A stretch of DNA of 15,227 nucleotides from an uncultured Bacilli bacterium (GCA_944371545.1 CALVXT010000009.1:1-15227); one strand, 5' to 3'. Shown: positions 6,920 to 14,368, numbered from the stretch's first letter. A program made the numbers and translations. Notes: generated by a model not told the origin, from the letters alone.

Positions 6920-8182
6920 TTACTTATCCTTTCTCTTTTTTATTACTTCGTTAACTGCCTTTAATACTCCAATCATCCCAGATTCATAAGTAAGTCCACC
7001 TTGTTGATAAGCAAGATAAGGTTCTCTAAGTGGTCCATCACAGGAAAGTTCAATACTTGATCCTTGGATAAATGCTCCAGCAGCCATGATTACTTCATCT
7101 TTATATCCAGGCATATCAATAGGAATAGGTTTCACATAAGAGTCAATTGGACTTCCACTTTGAATTCCCTCACAGTAAGAAATTAAATCTGTGGGATTAC
7201 CAAAAGCAATAGTTTGTACAATATCTACTCTTTCTTCTAAGGGTTCTGGATCGACAGCGTATCCTAGCTCTTTTAATAACGCACTTGCTAAAATACTTGT
7301 TTTTAAAGCACTACTTACTACTTGTGGGGCAAGAAAAATTCCTTGTAAGAATTGTCTATTAACGCCTAGGCTCGGTCCCACTTCTTTTCCTTCACCTGGC
7401 AACGTTAATGCTTCAGCAACTAATTTAATGAGTTCCTTTTTTCCGACAACATATCCACCGTTTGGAGCAAGTCCTCCACCTAAGTTTTTGATTAAAGAAC
7501 CTACGACAATATCTGCTCCAACTTGAGTAGGTTCTTTAGTACTCACGAATTCACAATAGCAATTATCAATCATGACTATAGTGTTTGGACTAATTTCTTT
7601 GATTTTTTTAATAATTTTCTCACATTTTTCTAAAGATAAACTTTTTCTGCTAGAATAGCCTCGACTACGCTGGATTTCCACTACTTTTACTTGATGTTGT
7701 TTTAAAAATTCGAGAATTTTTTCTTCATCAAAATCATTATCTTTTAAATCGATTTCAGCATAGTTTACTCCAAAACTTTTTAATGAACTTGAATTTTCTT
7801 CAATGCCAATTACTTCATGCAAAGTATCATATGGCCTGCCACTTATAGATAGAAGTAAATCTCCTGGTCTTAATAGTCCAAAAAGTGTTTTAGCTAGAGC
7901 ATGTGAACCTGAAATAAATTGATTCCTTACTAAAGCATCTTCTGTTTCAAAAACCGTACTATATACTTTTTCTATTGTATCCCTGCCTAAATCATCATAT
8001 CCATATCCAGTTGTATTGGCAAAATGAGATTCACTTACATGATTTTCCCAAAATGCATGTAACACTTTAGCTGTATTTGATTCACAAATTTCATCTATTT
8101 TAGAAAATTGTTCTTTTAAAGTTGGCAAGACTTTTTCATATAATTCCCATGTTTCTTGTTCTAATTCTATATATTCTTTCAT
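6920..8182 (-). CDS. YnbB-like PLP enzyme (methionine gamma-lyase family, 'aluminium resistance protein')
   Basis: Fold-type I PLP-dependent enzyme of 420 residues, the usual length for the family annotated as methionine gamma-lyase family or aluminium resistance protein (Bacillus YnbB). Features: SGSHA (91-95) at the cofactor phosphate side, SGRPYDTL (114-121), VVEIQRSRGYSSR (167-179), the cofactor-binding aspartate in MIDNCYCEF (D206), and the Schiff-base lysine K232 in GSLIKNLGGG (228-237). A conserved C-terminal segment is GAFIQGSSIELSCDGPLREP. The substrate is not established; a C-S lyase activity is usually guessed. A strong SD (AAGGAGG) lies 9 nt before ATG 8182, and the start overlaps the SDR stop as ATGA. 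It shares a transcript with an ArsC-like thiol protein and an SDR enzyme, which suggests small-molecule or redox metabolism, though this is inference. Confidence 0.88.
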   Translation of the reverse strand: MKEYIELEQETWELYEKVLPTLKEQFSKIDEICESNTAKVLHAFWENHVSESHFANTTGYGYDDLGRDTIEKVYSTVFETEDALVRNQFISGSHALAKTLFGLLRPGDLLLSISGRPYDTLHEVIGIEENSSSLKSFGVNYAEIDLKDNDFDEEKILEFLKQHQVKVVEIQRSRGYSSRKSLSLEKCEKIIKKIKEISPNTIVMIDNCYCEFVSTKEPTQVGADIVVGSLIKNLGGGLAPNGGYVVGKKELIKLVAEALTLPGEGKEVGPSLGVNRQFLQGIFLAPQVVSSALKTSILASALLKELGYAVDPEPLEERVDIVQTIAFGNPTDLISYCEGIQSGSPIDSYVKPIPIDMPGYKDEVIMAAGAFIQGSSIELSCDGPLREPYLAYQQGGLTYESGMIGVLKAVNEVIKKRKDK

Positions 8183-8850
8183 TCACTTACCTCCTTGATT
8201 ATTCCAGTTTCTTTTGAATCTAAAAATGTAAGAATTTCTTTTGTTGCTTTTTCTAAAGGAACAAATTTTATATATTTTTTAATATCCTCTGGTATATCAT
8301 TCATTTTCGTATCTAACCATCCAAAAGCAATTGCATTTACATGGGCATGGGGTAATTCTAAAGCAAAATCCTTTGTTAACATATTTAATCCGGCTTTTGA
8401 AACATCATACTCCATAGTTCGTGGATCATTTTTTCCCAAAGTATTATCTGATGATATGTTAATGATTGAACCATAATTTTGATTGATTTCTTTTCCAAAC
8501 ATTTTCATTAATAGAAAAGGCGCGAGTGTATTTAAAGAAAAAACTTTTAAAAATGTTTCTGTATTTTTTTCTTCTAATTCACTATTAAAATCAATGGCTG
8601 CATTATTAATTAAAATGTCTAAAGAAATCTTTTTTTCTTCCAAAAATGTTTTTATACGTAAAATGTCATTTTCTTTTGTTAAATCAGCTTGTATTACAAA
8701 TGAAGTGTTTGGATATTGTTCGTGTAGGGTTACTATTTCTTTTGAATTTTGATTATAATGTAAAATCACAAAATATTTCTTTTCTAAAAGCGTTTTTGCT
8801 AGAACTATCCCTAGGCCGCTTGATGCTCCTGTTAACAAAACATATTTCAT
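8179..8850 (-). CDS. Short-chain dehydrogenase/reductase (SDR)
   Basis: NAD(P)-dependent oxidoreductase of the classical SDR family, 223 residues. The Rossmann nucleotide motif is TGASSGLG (7-14), ADLT (55-58) contacts the adenine, NNAA is at 82-85, and the catalytic set is N107, S133 or S134 (NISSD), Y148 and K152 (YDVSKAG). It is slightly short: the final strand that usually ends in a V-D-G-G motif reads TGIIKEVSE and stops, so the C-terminal dimer/tetramer contact is trimmed. The substrate is unknown; FabG-like by size. An SD AGGA lies 8 nt upstream. The ATG overlaps the stop of the ArsC-like gene (ATGA), and its own stop overlaps the start of the YnbB-like gene in the same way, so the three are translationally linked. 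Confidence 0.88.
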   Translation of the reverse strand: MKYVLLTGASSGLGIVLAKTLLEKKYFVILHYNQNSKEIVTLHEQYPNTSFVIQADLTKENDILRIKTFLEEKKISLDILINNAAIDFNSELEEKNTETFLKVFSLNTLAPFLLMKMFGKEINQNYGSIINISSDNTLGKNDPRTMEYDVSKAGLNMLTKDFALELPHAHVNAIAFGWLDTKMNDIPEDIKKYIKFVPLEKATKEILTFLDSKETGIIKEVSE

Positions 8851-9194
8851 ACTAAGTTCCTGTATTCCTCTTCTTTAAATCCAAAGATAATTTGATTAGA
8901 TGTAATAAATATTGGGCGTTTTACCAACATTCCATCTGAACTTAGTAATTTTAATTGTTCTTCTACAGACATGTTTGGAAGTTTATCTTTTAATTTCATT
9001 TCTTTGTATAACATTCCACTTGTATTAAACATCTTTTTTAATGGAACTCCTTTTTCGTACCAACTCTTCAATTCTTCATAGGTTGGATTTTCACTTTTAA
9101 TATCTCTTTCCTGATAAGATATATTTTCTTTATCTAAAAAAGATTTTGCTTTCTTACAAGTGCTACATTTTGCATAACAAATAAAAAGATTCAT
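8847..9194 (-). CDS. ArsC-family (YusI/Spx-like) thioredoxin-fold protein
   Basis: Small thioredoxin-fold protein of the arsenate reductase (ArsC)/Spx family, 115 residues from ATG 9194. The redox motif is C10-S-T-C13, with an extra C6 just before it. The middle FNTSGMLYKEMKLKDKLP and the stretch DGMLVKRPIF (conserved R-P-I after the third helix) match the YusI branch better than Spx, which lacks the FNTSG motif. True arsenate reduction is unproven for YusI-type proteins. I chose ATG 9194 because AGGAGTGAT lies 5-13 nt before it; an in-frame GTG at 9203 falls inside that SD. This is the first gene of the long minus-strand train, with its own promoter just upstream. Confidence 0.85.
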   Translation of the reverse strand: MNLFICYAKCSTCKKAKSFLDKENISYQERDIKSENPTYEELKSWYEKGVPLKKMFNTSGMLYKEMKLKDKLPNMSVEEQLKLLSSDGMLVKRPIFITSNQIIFGFKEEEYRNLV

Positions 9195-9215
9195 AGTAAT
9201 CACTCCTATGAATCT

Positions 9216-9244
9216 ATTATAAAGGAAAAAGTATTTTAAAGCAA
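9216..9244 (-). promoter_or_regulatory. Promoter of the minus-strand gene train
   Basis: On the minus strand TTGCTT (9239-9244), a 17-nt spacer and a perfect TATAAT (9216-9221). The predicted start near 9209 leaves about 15 nt before ATG 9194, including its SD. The same -35 with the same following bases (TTGCTTTAAAA) and spacing occurs before the SNF2 gene. Confidence 0.65.
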
Positions 9245-9596
9245 ATTTTCAAAAACTTTAAAGATTTCACTTGATTTATTAGGTTCAAATCCTGTCTTCT
9301 CGACCATTTTCTCTATAATTCAATCATACACGAATTTGTAAATATCATTCTTACTAATTATCTACAGCAATTTTACAATAAAAATTTAAATCTTCTTCAC
9401 TACCTAATAACATCTAAAACATAGTACATTTTTTATTTTTTAAAAGAACTTTACATCTTGATAAGCACTATTTATACGGTAAAATAATCAATTAAGATTA
9501 TGAGTCTCACAATATTATCATTTATATAAATTTTATTTAACAAAAAAGTAGCTTAGATATATATTGTTTTTTTCATAAACTAATTTTACTTCATAA
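9245..9596. other. Gene-free A/T-rich interval with tRNA-Pro remnant
   Basis: About 350 bp with no reading frame having a start, SD and recognisable protein. It contains the tRNA-Pro 3' fragment (9281-9306) and otherwise stop-rich A/T sequence in all frames that I followed. A 19-codon minus-strand frame near 9358-9414 (starting MLLGSEEDLN) could be a scrap of an older gene. I see no riboswitch, CRISPR repeat or transposon end. The low density against the packed neighbours suggests a site of past insertion, deletion or gene decay. Confidence 0.6.
9281..9306 (+). pseudogene. tRNA-Pro 3'-end fragment (attachment-site-like or decayed tRNA)
   Basis: The 26 nt begin AGGTTCAAATCC (T-stem/loop, with TTCAAAT as loop) and end TCTTCTCGACCA (3' acceptor strand, discriminator A and encoded CCA). 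From memory it agrees with the 3' end of Bacillus-type tRNA-Pro at 24 of 26 positions; the differences are A for G in the T-loop and T for C in the acceptor. The 5' acceptor strand, D-arm and anticodon arm are missing upstream. CACTTGATTT at 9268-9277 vaguely recalls the 5' anticodon-stem sequence CACTTGGTTT of tRNA-Pro, which would suit an internally deleted tRNA. The alternative is the duplicated 3' end left by an element that integrated into tRNA-Pro. It cannot work as a tRNA. Confidence 0.7.
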
Positions 9597-9848
9597 TTAT
9601 GAATTATAATAATCATATTCAGCGATTTCTCGTGCGACATTTTCTAATTCATCATATTCTTCATCATCAATTATATCTGAAAGTAAAAACAAAAGTTCTT
9701 TGGAATTTTGACAATCTTGAAATGGAATATGATATTCTTCTAATACTTGTTTTTGGTATTTTGTTAAATAAAGATTTTTATTTACCTGTTCATAAGTATT
9801 TGCTTCTAAAACTTTACTTACACTTTCTTCTATTTCTTCTCTTTTCAT
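9597..9848 (-). CDS. Small acidic protein of unknown function
   Basis: An 83-residue soluble, acidic, probably all-helical protein. From the N terminus: KREEIEESVSKVLEANTYEQ, then LYLTKYQKQVLEEYHIPFQDC, then NSKELLFLLSDIIDDEEYDELENV and a final helix AREIAEYDYYNS. There are no membrane segments or catalytic motifs. I cannot name the family, though its style resembles short conserved hypotheticals of gut Firmicutes. I chose ATG 9848 because GGGAG lies about 7 nt before it; an in-frame GTG at 9860 overlaps that region and lacks an SD. A 14-bp perfect palindrome (TTCATAATTATGAA, 9590-9603) covers its stop codon. It is divergent from tspO and separated from the next minus-strand gene by the gene-free interval, so it is probably transcribed alone. 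Confidence 0.7.
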   Translation of the reverse strand: MKREEIEESVSKVLEANTYEQVNKNLYLTKYQKQVLEEYHIPFQDCQNSKELLFLLSDIIDDEEYDELENVAREIAEYDYYNS

Positions 9849-9863
9849 ATCTTCTCCCACTTC

Positions 9864-9897
9864 ATTTTAGCATAAAAAGTTATTATAAATCTATATT
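9864..9897. promoter_or_regulatory. Divergent promoter region, small protein / tspO
   Basis: On the minus strand TGCTAAAAT (9864-9872) is an extended -10 one mismatch from consensus, placing a start near 9857. On the plus strand TATAAA (9884-9889) or TATATT (9892-9897) could be the -10 for tspO, with only a weak -35 (TTCATT at 9861-9866). The assignments are tentative because the 67-bp gap is nearly all A/T. Confidence 0.35.
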
Positions 9898-9915
9898 AAT
9901 AGTAGGAGTGATTTC

Positions 9916-10368
9916 ATGAAAGAAAAAATTTTTCATTTTTTCCAAATATTTGGTCCTTTAATTCTTGGTAGTCTTGTGGGTTTTGTGATTAAAGATTTTA
10001 TGGATTATTCTTCTTTAAATCAGCCGCCTTTTGCCCCGCCTGGTATTGTTTTTCCCATTGCTTGGACTGCTCTTTATTTACTTATGGGCATTAGTTATTA
10101 TTTCTATCGAAAAACTGATAAAAACTCTACATTAATTACTCTTTATTATATTCAATTATTTTTAAATCTCACATGGACTTTTATTTTCTTTGTTTTTAAA
10201 GTGCGCTTTTTAGCTATTGTTTGGATTCTTGTCATTATTCTTCTTGTTTTCTATTTAATTAAACAATTTTGGAATATAAAAAAAGAATCCGCTTATTTGC
10301 TGATTCCTTATTTACTGTGGTTACTCTTTGCTATGTATTTAACTATTGGAATTTTTCTTTTAAATTAA
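9916..10368 (+). CDS. tspO: TspO/MBR family membrane protein
   Basis: Five-helix integral membrane protein related to the tryptophan-rich sensory protein and the mitochondrial benzodiazepine receptor, which bind porphyrins such as haem precursors. The length of 150 residues is typical. Helix 1 is at about 9-27 (ending GSLVGFVI), followed by the hallmark loop PPFAPPGIVFPIAWTALYLL (37-56), a second block QLFLNLTWTFIFF (80-92) with the conserved N-L-x-W, helix 4 (about 97-116), and helix 5 with PYLLWLLFAMYLTIGIFLLN. The usual first-loop acidic and tryptophan features are partly replaced by DYSSLN. SD TAGGAG lies about 7 nt before ATG 9916. It converges on the SNF2 gene, 10 bp apart, and stands alone as a transcription unit. 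The physiological role in this organism is unknown. Confidence 0.88.
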   Translation: MKEKIFHFFQIFGPLILGSLVGFVIKDFMDYSSLNQPPFAPPGIVFPIAWTALYLLMGISYYFYRKTDKNSTLITLYYIQLFLNLTWTFIFFVFKVRFLAIVWILVIILLVFYLIKQFWNIKKESAYLLIPYLLWLLFAMYLTIGIFLLN

Positions 10369-10380
10369 AATTCCTTTTTT
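10348..10380 (+). terminator. Intrinsic terminator of tspO
   Basis: GGAATTTT (10348-10355) pairs with AAAATTCC (10367-10374) across an 11-nt loop and is followed by six T (10375-10380). The stem starts inside the last codons of tspO and the T-run reaches the stop codon of the convergent SNF2 gene. No U-tract follows the hairpin on the minus strand, so it serves tspO only. Confidence 0.65.
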
Positions 10381-13300
10381 ATTCTTTATTTTCATAAGCA
10401 AGTAAATTTCGAATATCTTTTTCGGTTAAGCCTTTTAAGTAATCTGAGTCACTCATACCTTCTTCAATCATCTTGTCGCTTAACAGTTTTTTCTTTTGTT
10501 GTAAATCTAAGATTTTTTCTTCAATAGTTCCCTTACATATTAATTTAATGACTTCTACAGTTTTTGTTTGACCGATACGATGAGTTCTATCTGTTGCTTG
10601 ATTTTCTGCTTGAGGATTCCACCATAAATCTAGATGAATAACTACATCAGCACTGGTTAAATTTAATCCTGTTCCACCACTTTTTAACATGATTAGAAAT
10701 ACATTGGTATTATCTTTATTAAAAGCATCTACTAACATTTTTCTTTTTTGAGCGCTTACATCTCCAGCTATTGTATAATTTGAAATGTTTTCTTCATCTA
10801 AAGACTCTTTGACAAGTTCCAAAGCGGTTTTAAAACTGGTAAACAAAAGAATTTTATGACCATTCATTACTTGTTCTTTGATGATTTTTAATAAGTTTTC
10901 GATTTTACTACTTCCTCCATGATAATCTTTTAAGGTTATTTCCGGACTAATACATATTTGTCTTAGTTTGGTAAGTAAACTTAAGATCATCATTTTGTTT
11001 TTCGTAAAACCTCCACTTTGAACTAATTTAGTCATTTCATCATTTGCATATTTTACTTCAGCAGCATAGATTTTCTTTTGTTCTTCATTTAAATCAATAT
11101 AAATATTGTTTTCAATTTTGGGTGGCAAATCTTTAATCACTTCATTTTTCTTTCTTCGTAAAATAAATGGCTTTACTTGCAACCGTAAATTTTCTAAAAG
11201 TTGATTGGTTTCTTCATCAAAATCTTTTACTTTATATTTTTTTTGAAATTTCATTAAATTTGATAAAAATCCTGGCATGATAAAATCAAAGATGCTCCAT
11301 AGTTCGACTATTGAGTTTTCTATCGGCGTTCCTGTTAAAGCCATCTTAGTTTCTGACTTAATACTTTTTACCGCTTTTGTTATCCCAGCTGTTGGATTTT
11401 TAATGTTTTGGGCTTCATCAATAACAAAGACTTTAAAATTCTTTTCTTGATACATTTCTAAATCTTCTCGTAAAAGACCATAGCTTGTAATATAAACGTT
11501 TCCTTCAAAACTCTGTAGAGCTTCGTGTCTTTTTTCTTTTTGTTCGGCAAAAACATGATAAGAAATTTCTGGAGCAAATTTTAAAAACTCGCTTTCCCAG
11601 TTATAAACTAAAGATGTTGGACATACAATCAAAAATTTTGCATTTTTATCTTCTTTTAGAATTTTACGCATAAAATAAATAGTTTGTAAAGATTTTCCTA
11701 AGCCCATTTCATCTGCTAAAATTCCTCCAAAACCACATTTATGTATCATATATAGCCATTTTACCCCTAGAAGTTGATAATCTCTTAAAGTCTTTTTTTC
11801 TTCTTTGGTAAACTTTACTTCTACATTTTGAAACTCTTTAAATTGTTTTATAAATTCTTGGAATAAAGAATTTGTTTTGATAATTTTATATTTTGAATTT
11901 TTTAAAGAATCTAAATATAAAGCTCGATACTTAGGAATCTCACCTTCGGCATTATTCAAATCATTTTTTGATAATTCTAGTTCTTCTGTTAAATCATTTA
12001 ATTCTTGTAATGCTTGATCTTCTAGAGATACAATATTTCCATTTTTTAAACGATAATATTTCTTTTTAGCCTTTAATGAAGCCATAACTTTATCTAATTC
12101 ATCATTTGGAATATCTCCTAAATCAAATTCATAATGTAAAATATTGTCTTGACCGATACTAAATGTTGACGTAACATTACTTTTTTTCATAATTTTTGTA
12201 TTTTTGATTTTTTCGGAAGTATATACTGGATATTTTTCAGCTAATTCATCTATACCAGCTTCTAAAAAATCTCCTATATCTGTCAAATCTTCTATATAAA
12301 AGAAATTTTTTCCTTTTTGAAAATGATATTTTGATAATTCTTCTACCACTTCGTTTTCATAATCTTTGTCTCGTAAAATTTCTCTAGGTTTTGTATCAAA
12401 ATAAGAAATTTCTTCTTCTTTATATAAAAATACTGGATTACAAAGAATGTCTATTTCATTAATATCTATATAAAGTTTTACTTCTGGATTATTAACAATC
12501 ACTAAATCTTTTACAGATTCATCTAAGGAAATATGATCTTTAAGAAACCGAATAACATGATTTTGCAGTTCTGGAAATTCTTTTTCTGGAACAATTAACT
12601 CTTCTAAATTAGAATTTAAGCACTCTTTTAAAAAATATATTTGATCTTTCGTTAATTGATAAATATTGTCATTATAATACACATATTCATAATCTTCAGT
12701 TAAAGCCTCTACTTTTTCTAATTGTTCTAAAACAATGTGGTATTCTTTATCCTTTTTTGAAAGTTTAGAAAGTATAGGAAATTCTTTTTTTATTTGTACT
12801 TTACGTTCAGGATTTTCCATGTGAATATCCTCTGGAAAAAGATTTATGATTTGTTTAAATAATGCACTGTCAAGATATATGGAGTTTCCACTTGTTTGAT
12901 AAAATTTACGCATAATTTTTAAAAGATTTAAGAGTTCACTACTCTTTTTTCCTAAAAAATGTTTTTGAGGATCAAACGTAAAGTTTGTACCAAATTTAAA
13001 GCTTCTATTAGCTTCTATATCTTGTAAAAATGAGGAAAGTTTTCCAATAAGCGAATATTTTTTTTCCTGACCAATCTTTACTTTTAAAGTCAAATAATTT
13101 CGATAATAGCTCGTTTCCAAACTAATATATGGCACAAGAAATACTTCTTCTTTTTTTGTAGGCTCTTTTGTGAATGCTTTGCTTAATTTTTTTAAAAAAG
13201 CGGTTGACTTTTTTTCGATCGTCTCTTTTGGTGGTGAAAAAAGTTTATCTGAATAAATAAGCAAGCAGGCGGCAACGTGTTTACAACTGTGATGTGCTTG

Positions 13301-13531
13301 AAATTGTTCACAAGTACAAAGAGTTTTCATAATATTTGAATTTTGCATCTCTATTTGAACCATATATTTACGGTAACTTGTTTCTGATTCAACTAAAAAT
13401 TGGTATCGTTTGGAATTAGAAAAATATGTACAATTTATATATTCTACATAATCTTCTTCATAATTCATTCCTTTTTGATAATCGCGTGTTGTTACGGCTT
13501 TCAGTATTTCTTTTTTTATATCTTCAAACAT
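10379..13531 (-). CDS. SWIM zinc-finger SNF2-family helicase/translocase
   Basis: Large 1050-residue Swi2/Snf2-type ATPase that moves along double-stranded DNA. At the N terminus is a SWIM zinc finger with ligands C72, C74, C83 and H85 (CTCEQF...SCKHVAA). Residues about 130-560 form the long accessory region typical of bacterial SNF2 proteins, with acidic and coiled-coil-prone stretches around 503-530. The ATPase core starts at about 580 (LRDYQLLGVKWL): Walker A DEMGLGKS (607-614), DEAQ (705-708), LTGTPIEN (732-739), then the second lobe with LLFTSF (895-900), SGGTGLNLTSAD (951-962) and QATDRTHRIGQ (978-988). All motifs are intact and length is normal. The SD AAGGAG lies 9 nt before ATG 13531. 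Bacterial members are little studied; a role in DNA or RNA-polymerase remodelling is inference. It is monocistronic, with no restriction, nuclease or DISARM/BREX-like partner nearby, so a defence role has no local support. Confidence 0.92.
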   Translation of the reverse strand: MFEDIKKEILKAVTTRDYQKGMNYEEDYVEYINCTYFSNSKRYQFLVESETSYRKYMVQIEMQNSNIMKTLCTCEQFQAHHSCKHVAACLLIYSDKLFSPPKETIEKKSTAFLKKLSKAFTKEPTKKEEVFLVPYISLETSYYRNYLTLKVKIGQEKKYSLIGKLSSFLQDIEANRSFKFGTNFTFDPQKHFLGKKSSELLNLLKIMRKFYQTSGNSIYLDSALFKQIINLFPEDIHMENPERKVQIKKEFPILSKLSKKDKEYHIVLEQLEKVEALTEDYEYVYYNDNIYQLTKDQIYFLKECLNSNLEELIVPEKEFPELQNHVIRFLKDHISLDESVKDLVIVNNPEVKLYIDINEIDILCNPVFLYKEEEISYFDTKPREILRDKDYENEVVEELSKYHFQKGKNFFYIEDLTDIGDFLEAGIDELAEKYPVYTSEKIKNTKIMKKSNVTSTFSIGQDNILHYEFDLGDIPNDELDKVMASLKAKKKYYRLKNGNIVSLEDQALQELNDLTEELELSKNDLNNAEGEIPKYRALYLDSLKNSKYKIIKTNSLFQEFIKQFKEFQNVEVKFTKEEKKTLRDYQLLGVKWLYMIHKCGFGGILADEMGLGKSLQTIYFMRKILKEDKNAKFLIVCPTSLVYNWESEFLKFAPEISYHVFAEQKEKRHEALQSFEGNVYITSYGLLREDLEMYQEKNFKVFVIDEAQNIKNPTAGITKAVKSIKSETKMALTGTPIENSIVELWSIFDFIMPGFLSNLMKFQKKYKVKDFDEETNQLLENLRLQVKPFILRRKKNEVIKDLPPKIENNIYIDLNEEQKKIYAAEVKYANDEMTKLVQSGGFTKNKMMILSLLTKLRQICISPEITLKDYHGGSSKIENLLKIIKEQVMNGHKILLFTSFKTALELVKESLDEENISNYTIAGDVSAQKRKMLVDAFNKDNTNVFLIMLKSGGTGLNLTSADVVIHLDLWWNPQAENQATDRTHRIGQTKTVEVIKLICKGTIEEKILDLQQKKKLLSDKMIEEGMSDSDYLKGLTEKDIRNLLAYENKE

Positions 13532-13560
13532 ATTCTATAACTCCTTTTTTTACGAAGTTT

Positions 13561-13589
13561 ATTATATATGATTTTTCTTTTTAAAGCAA
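13561..13589 (-). promoter_or_regulatory. Promoter of the SNF2 gene
   Basis: On the minus strand TTGCTT (13584-13589), a 17-nt spacer and perfect TATAAT (13561-13566). The predicted start near 13554 gives a leader of about 23 nt carrying the SD. The -35 hexamer and the next five bases equal those of the ArsC-like gene promoter. Confidence 0.6.
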
Positions 13590-13645
13590 GCGTTTGTTTG
13601 TTTACGAATATTTACATTTTTTCTTAAAAACTTTTCACATTTTTG

Positions 13646-13674
13646 TTGAATACATGCGTAAATGATTATACAAT
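13646..13674 (+). promoter_or_regulatory. Promoter of the secreted protein gene
   Basis: TTGAAT (13646-13651), a 17-nt spacer and TACAAT (13669-13674), one mismatch from the consensus -10. The start would fall near 13681, about 21 nt before ATG 13702, with the strong SD AGGAGGAG in the leader. Divergent from the SNF2 promoter. Confidence 0.55.
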
Positions 13675-13701
13675 AATAGTGTAAAACTAGGAGGAGTAAG
13701 T

Positions 13702-14343
13702 ATGAAAAAGAAATGTAAAATTTTATTCATAATCGCTTCATTAGCTTTAACATTGAGTTTAATGAGTAATACTTACTCGAGGTATGTCGCGAATACCACT
13801 GGAAACTTAGATATGTTATTTGCTAATTGGCAGATTCTTGTTAATGAAAATGATATTCTAGATGAAACATCCTCTTCTATTCAAATTACTCCTGTTATAC
13901 TTGAAAACGAACATATATCTCAAAATAAAGTTGCTCCATCTACCCAAGGATACTTTGATATTAATATTGACCCGACAAATGTAGATGTATCTTTTGCTTA
14001 TCAAATTGATATTGAAGTTTTAAATGAAAATCTTCCAGATTTGATGATTACAAAATATGCTATTTTAGATAGCGATTATACTGAAGGCGATGAAATTATT
14101 ACAAATACATTAGAAAATAATCGTTTAAATGGTTCTTTAATTTATCAAAATGATATAGAAGATTATTCTTTTGAACCTTTTACTATTCGAATTTATTTTG
14201 AATGGTATGATGGTGATGATGGAACTATGGATGATACTGCAGATAGTGAAATAGGAAGAGATGCTGCAGCAAATGACACTACTTTACAAATTGCCGCGAC
14301 TATTCAATTTGAACAACAATTAGAAGAAACAGAAAATATTTAA
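13702..14343 (+). CDS. Secreted TasA/camelysin-like surface protein (putative)
   Basis: A 213-residue exported protein. The N terminus is a signal sequence: basic MKKKCK, hydrophobic core about 7-20, then SNTYSRYVANTTGNLDMLFANW. The T-Y-S-R-Y motif right after the core, followed by a short Gly/Asn stretch and a W-x-(I/V)-x-V-N strand, recalls SipW-dependent TasA/camelysin-type proteins (T-Y-A-Y/F motif). The rest (about 60-205) is predicted beta-rich, with ITP and a tandem of acidic strands, and a very acidic loop GDDGTMDDTADSE (171-183) that could bind calcium. There are no LPXTG motif and no C-terminal anchor. A strong SD (AGGAGGAG) and its own promoter and terminator make it monocistronic. 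No SipW-type signal peptidase or second matrix gene is visible. The family call rests on the N terminus and general character and is uncertain; export is well supported. Confidence 0.6.
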   Translation: MKKKCKILFIIASLALTLSLMSNTYSRYVANTTGNLDMLFANWQILVNENDILDETSSSIQITPVILENEHISQNKVAPSTQGYFDINIDPTNVDVSFAYQIDIEVLNENLPDLMITKYAILDSDYTEGDEIITNTLENNRLNGSLIYQNDIEDYSFEPFTIRIYFEWYDGDDGTMDDTADSEIGRDAAANDTTLQIAATIQFEQQLEETENI

Positions 14344-14368
14344 AAAACAAATATTTAATATAAATCAT

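Noticed and set aside
6585..6989. 134-codon plus-strand frame over three minus-strand genes
   Set aside because: It crosses the junctions of recognised genes, gives a His/Phe-rich product typical of antisense A/T-rich DNA, and has no SD.
7191..7526. 111-codon plus-strand frame inside the YnbB-like gene
   Set aside because: Antisense shadow of a conserved PLP-enzyme region including the Lys232 motif; no independent support.
9358..9414. 19-codon minus-strand frame MLLGSEEDLN...
   Set aside because: A stop directly precedes the ATG and there is no SD; too short to call a gene, kept only as a hint of decay.
9590..9603. Perfect 14-bp palindrome TTCATAATTATGAA as an operator
   Set aside because: It covers a stop codon, is nearly all A/T, and is not near a promoter; chance is likely in this composition.
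9599..9919. 106-codon plus-strand frame opposite the small acidic protein
   Set aside because: Low-complexity Leu/His/Tyr-rich product, no SD, overlaps the tspO start; the minus-strand gene has a proper SD and balanced composition.
10379..13531. SNF2 helicase as part of a phage-defence system
   Set aside because: No methylase, nuclease, phospholipase or other defence gene is adjacent, and the SWIM-SNF2 layout is common as a stand-alone gene in Bacilli.
13590..13604. Short GTTT tandem repeat between SNF2 and the secreted protein gene
   Set aside because: Only about three copies in low-complexity DNA; not a CRISPR or meaningful satellite.
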